A DNA stretch of 15,896 bases. Origin: Chloroflexota bacterium (GTDB lineage: Bacteria; Chloroflexota; Dehalococcoidia; Bin125). Under the pieces are notes generated by a model, which made no database searches, was not told the origin of the DNA, and worked only from the letters and a program-made list of their open reading frames with translations. The stretch lies in NCBI GenBank assembly GCA_026707335.1, contig JAPOXB010000028.1, positions 1 to 15,896 of the forward strand, written 5' to 3'. The number at the start of each line of letters is the position of its first letter. The first letter of the stretch is position 1. Of this stretch, positions 13,193-15,896 are shown one piece after another. The translations under genes were made by a program, and so were the position numbers.

Positions 13193-14725
13193 ATGCACTA
13201 CGACTACCTGATCCTGGGCTCCGGCATCGCCGGGTTGTACGCCGCCCTGCTGGCCGCGCGGCACGGCCGCACCGCCGTCGTGACGAAGGGGCCCATCGAG
13301 GAGTCCAACACCAAGTACGCCCAGGGCGGCATCGCCGCCGCCGTCGGGCCGGGCGACAGCGTCGCCACGCACCGCGAGGACACCCTGCGCGCCGGGGCCG
13401 GCCTCTGCGACCCCGAAGCGGTGGACGTGCTCGCGCGCGAGGCGCCCGACCGCATCCGCCGCCTGACCGAGCTGGGCGTCCCCTTCGACAGCGACGAGGG
13501 ACGCGTGGCGCTGGGTCGCGAGGGCGCGCACTCCCGCCCCCGCATCCTGCACGCCGGCGGCGACCGCACCGGCGACGCGATCGAGACGGTGATGGTGCGC
13601 CGCGTCGGCGAGGCCGGCGTCGACGTGTTCGACCGCCACGCCGTGACGCGCCTGCGTATCGAGGCGGGCCGCGTCGCCGGCGTCGAGGCGCTGGATCCCG
13701 ACGGCCGGTCCGTGCTGCTCAACGCCCCCCGCACGATCCTCGCGACCGGCGGATCGGGGCAGCTCTACACGCTCACGACGAACCCGGCCGTCGCCACCGG
13801 CGACGGCGTCGCCCTGGCCTGGCGGGCGGGGGCGGTCGTGCGGGACATGGAGTTCGTCCAGTTCCACCCCACGGCGCTGCGGCTGCCCGGCGCGGCGACC
13901 TTCCTGCTGACGGAGGCGCTGCGCGGCGAGGGCGCGCTGCTGCGCACCCCCCCGGGCGGCGACCGCGGCGGACGCCGCTTCATGCCCGACTACCACCCGC
14001 TGGCCGAACTCGCCCCGCGCGACGTCGTCGCCCGCGCGATCGCGACGGAGATGCGGCGCACGGGCCGCGACCACGTCCTGCTCGACATCAGCCACGCCGA
14101 CGCCGATTTCGTCGCGGCGCGCTTCCCCGGCGTGCACCAGCACTGCCTGCGCTACGAGCTCGACATCACGCGCGAGCCGGCGCCCGTCGCACCGGCGGCG
14201 CATTACCAGATGGGCGGCGTCTACACCGACCACTGGGGCCGCACGACGCTGCCCGGCCTCTACGCCTGCGGCGAAGTCGCCAACACCGGCGTGCACGGGG
14301 CCAACCGGCTGGCCAGCAACTCGCTGCTCGAGACGGTGGTCTTCGCGCAGCGGGCCGTCGAGGCCTCGCAGCGCGGCGACGCCGCCGCCCCGGCCCCGGC
14401 CGGGACCATCCCCCTCGGCCTCGCGGGCGAGACGGCCCCGCCCGATCGGGCCGCGCTGCAATCGCTGCTCTGGTCCAACGCGGGCATCGTGCGCGACGCC
14501 GGCGGCCTCGCCGCCGCCGCGGCCGCGATCGACGCCTGGGGCCCGCCCCCGCCCGGCCTCGAGGGCGCGACGCTGGGCAACATGGCGCTGGTCGGCCGGC
14601 TGATCGTCGAGGCCGCGCGGCGCCGGACCGACAGTCGCGGCGCGCACTACCGCAGCGACGCCCCCGCCCAGCCGGCCGACACCGGCGACGCCCATCTCAG
14701 CTTCGTCCGCGCGGGCGCCCCATGA
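13193..14725 (+). CDS. nadB: L-aspartate oxidase
   Basis: 510 residues, normal for NadB (about 510-540). A flavoenzyme oxidising L-aspartate to iminoaspartate with O2 or fumarate as acceptor, feeding NadA. Visible: FAD dinucleotide motif LGSGIAGLYAAL (8-19), TKYAQGGIAAA (41-51), AHSRPRILHAGGDRTG (112-127), ATGGSGQLY (about 184-192), EFVQFHPTAL (about 222-231), HYQMGGVYTD and GLYACGEVANTGVHGANRL with SNSLLE, the substrate/FAD end motifs. ATG at 13193 is supported by GAAGG (13180-13184) eight bases upstream and by the N-terminal start of the FAD fold. It lies 56 bases after nadA. Its TGA overlaps the nadC ATG as ATGA. Confidence 0.94.
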   Translation: MHYDYLILGSGIAGLYAALLAARHGRTAVVTKGPIEESNTKYAQGGIAAAVGPGDSVATHREDTLRAGAGLCDPEAVDVLAREAPDRIRRLTELGVPFDSDEGRVALGREGAHSRPRILHAGGDRTGDAIETVMVRRVGEAGVDVFDRHAVTRLRIEAGRVAGVEALDPDGRSVLLNAPRTILATGGSGQLYTLTTNPAVATGDGVALAWRAGAVVRDMEFVQFHPTALRLPGAATFLLTEALRGEGALLRTPPGGDRGGRRFMPDYHPLAELAPRDVVARAIATEMRRTGRDHVLLDISHADADFVAARFPGVHQHCLRYELDITREPAPVAPAAHYQMGGVYTDHWGRTTLPGLYACGEVANTGVHGANRLASNSLLETVVFAQRAVEASQRGDAAAPAPAGTIPLGLAGETAPPDRAALQSLLWSNAGIVRDAGGLAAAAAAIDAWGPPPPGLEGATLGNMALVGRLIVEAARRRTDSRGAHYRSDAPAQPADTGDAHLSFVRAGAP

Positions 14726-15627
14726 CGCCGGAGGACGCCGGTCTCTCCCGCCCCGCCCCGCTCGATCGGCTGACGATCCGAGCGCTGGTGCAGGCCGCGC
14801 TGCAGGAGGACGCCGCGCAGCAGGACCTGACGAGCAACGCGCTGGTCCCCGTCGACCAGCAGGGGCGGGCGGTCGTGGTCGCCAAGTCCGACGGCGTCGT
14901 CTGCGGCCTGCAGTTCGCGCTGGAGACCTACTACGCCGTCGAGCCGCGGGTGCGCTGGATGCCGGCCGTCAGCGAGGGTCTGCGCGTCGCGGCGGGCGCG
15001 ACGATCGCCCACGTCGACGGGCCGGTGCACGCGATCCTGCGCGGCGAGCGCGTGGCCCTGAACTACCTGGGACGGCTGTCCGGCATCGCCACGCAGACGG
15101 CCGACTGCGTGCGGGCCGTCGCCGGCAGCGGCGCGCGCATCCTCGACACGCGCAAGACGACGCCCGGCCTGCGCGTCGCCGAGCGCTACGCCGTGCGCGT
15201 CGGCGGCGGGCGCAACCATCGCAACGACCTGCGCTCGGCGATGCTGGTCAAGGACAACCACATCGCCGCCGTGCGGGCGCGCGGCGGGGGACTGGCCGAG
15301 GCCGTGCGCCTGGCCGTCGCGGCGGCCGGCCCGGCCACCGCCGTCGAGGTGGAGGTCACCTCCCTGGACGAGCTGCGCGAGGCGATCGACGCCGGCGCGC
15401 GCGCCGTCCTGCTCGACAACCTGACCCCCGGGGCGCTGGCCGAGGCGGTGGGGCTGGCGCGGCAGGCCGGCGTCACGACCGAGGCCAGCGGCGGCATCAC
15501 GCTCGCCACCCTGCCCGACTACGCCGCCAGCGGCGTCGACTTCATCTCCCTCGGCGCGCTGACCCACAGCGTCACGCCGATGGACATCTCGCTGCAGGTC
15601 GTGCCGGAGGCGCTGAGCGGCGGCTGA
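14722..15627 (+). CDS. nadC: Nicotinate-nucleotide pyrophosphorylase (carboxylating), quinolinate phosphoribosyltransferase
   Basis: 301 residues. It converts quinolinate and PRPP to nicotinate mononucleotide, CO2 and PPi, completing the nadABC segment of NAD synthesis. Visible: N-terminal sandwich domain with DLTSNAL (35-41), GERVALNYLGRLSGIAT (108-124), DTRKTTPGLR (142-151), GGGRNHRNDL (161-170), LVKDNH (175-180), VEVEV (208-212), LLDN (230-233), EASGGI (254-259) and GVDFISLGALTHS (271-283). PRPP- and quinolinate-binding Arg, Lys and His residues of the family are all present. The start overlaps the nadB stop by ATGA, so expression is probably translationally coupled. Confidence 0.95.
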   Translation: MTPEDAGLSRPAPLDRLTIRALVQAALQEDAAQQDLTSNALVPVDQQGRAVVVAKSDGVVCGLQFALETYYAVEPRVRWMPAVSEGLRVAAGATIAHVDGPVHAILRGERVALNYLGRLSGIATQTADCVRAVAGSGARILDTRKTTPGLRVAERYAVRVGGGRNHRNDLRSAMLVKDNHIAAVRARGGGLAEAVRLAVAAAGPATAVEVEVTSLDELREAIDAGARAVLLDNLTPGALAEAVGLARQAGVTTEASGGITLATLPDYAASGVDFISLGALTHSVTPMDISLQVVPEALSGG

Positions 15628-15636
15628 GGCGCCGAT

Positions 15637-15672
15637 CCCCTCTCCCTGGGGAGAGGGTTAGGGTGAGGGGGA
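15637..15672. repeat. REP-like inverted repeat after nadC
   Basis: CCCTCTCC (15638-15645) and GGAGAGGG (15650-15657) form an eight-pair hairpin with loop CTGG, followed by GGGTGAGGGGG (15661-15671). This 'CCCTCTCCC..GGGAGAGGG..GGGTGAGGG' pattern is, from general knowledge, a widely dispersed REP-like element between genes of many high-GC bacteria. Only one copy lies in this window. It sits between convergent genes and may stabilise or end both transcripts, but there is no T run. Confidence 0.6.
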
Positions 15673-15693
15673 CCGCAGGCGGGAAGTACGGGG

Positions 15694-15894
15694 CTAGGTG
15701 AGTTTCACGATGGCGACGGCGACGGCCGCCAGGCCAATGGCGAAGCCGGCGAGCCGCAACTGAAGCGCGTACATCTCCGCGCGCATGTCCGCCCGGAATG
15801 CCGCGAACTCCGCGCGCAGGATCTCGTGCGTCACCAGCGGACTGGTCGCGTCCCCCATCGTTTCAACGATCGCATCCGCCTCACGGTCGTCCAC
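15694..15894 (-). CDS. Small coiled-coil and C-terminal TM-anchored protein
   Basis: 66 residues visible from a GTG at 15894. The true start may lie beyond the window edge, or at an internal ATG (15858, residue 13). Residues 20-46 (VTHEILRAEFAAFRADMRAE and onward) form a charged amphipathic helix with coiled-coil heptad character. Residues 48-64 are a single membrane helix ending in VKLT. This resembles short tail-anchored proteins with an 'RAEfaalRaem' helix common in bacteria and loosely similar to DUF1640-type coiled-coil proteins; function unknown. Convergent with nadC, with 66 bases and the REP-like repeat between them. Confidence 0.6.
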   Translation of the reverse strand: MDDREADAIVETMGDATSPLVTHEILRAEFAAFRADMRAEMYALQLRLAGFAIGLAAVAVAIVKLT

Positions 15895-15896
15895 CC

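Noticed and set aside
11829..14695. Two long antisense frames opposite nadA and nadB (11829-13187 and 13133-14695)
   Set aside because: Same GC artefact; they also overlap each other and the operators.
1..15896. CRISPR arrays, insertion sequences, phage genes or defence islands
   Set aside because: No direct-repeat arrays, transposase or integrase motifs, or phage genes were seen; the content is mainly housekeeping.

Overview
The window is very GC-rich (most third codon positions are G or C) and gene-dense; no gap between genes reaches 200 bases. I read 15 protein genes (two cut by the window edges) and one tRNA. The organism looks like a high-GC free-living bacterium. A deep-branching lineage such as Chloroflexota is my first guess and Actinomycetota the alternative, but nothing here fixes it. 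Pointers are an aerobic-type nadABC route, lipobox signal peptides ending in Cys-Gly, a Tat lipoprotein, and several starts that look leaderless (a TAnnnT box exactly six bases before ATG).

Layout. 1-144 (-): N-terminus of an amidase-signature enzyme. 260-391 (+): an unlisted 43-residue peptide with eight cysteines. 426-2092 (-): a tight three-gene unit of polytopic membrane protein, 82-residue protein and HAD phosphatase. 2150-2647 (+): a small membrane protein divergent from that unit. 2644-4326 (-): a Tat-exported alpha/beta-hydrolase lipoprotein. 4525-6702 (+): sucC-sucD, succinyl-CoA ligase with altered loops. 6712-8703 (-): a second lipoprotein hydrolase fused to a propeller-like domain. 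8839-8928 (+): tRNA-Ser(GCU). 8985-11705 (+): miaB, a Nudix/winged-helix NrtR-type regulator, and a HAD hydrolase. 11767-11845: two near-identical operators around a promoter. 11901-15627 (+): nadA-nadB-nadC, de novo NAD synthesis. 15637-15672: REP-like repeat. 15694-15894 (-): small coiled-coil/TM protein running to the edge.

How the parts fit. The clearest functional unit is the NAD block. An NrtR-family regulator, which senses NAD-related nucleotides in known members, lies just upstream of nadABC. The nadA promoter has a perfect TTGACA -35 buried in one long palindrome, and a second palindrome with the same core begins at the predicted transcription start. Their centres are 53 bp apart. 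This is strong sequence support for a self-contained NAD-responsive repression switch, although the link between regulator and site is inference. The sucCD pair sits between two convergent genes for secreted hydrolases that share an acidic Ala/Glu/Pro-rich linker style. The most novel-looking items are the Cys-rich peptide, the NAD operator arrangement, the leaderless promoter signature, the hydrolase-propeller fusion and the unusual SucC/SucD loops.
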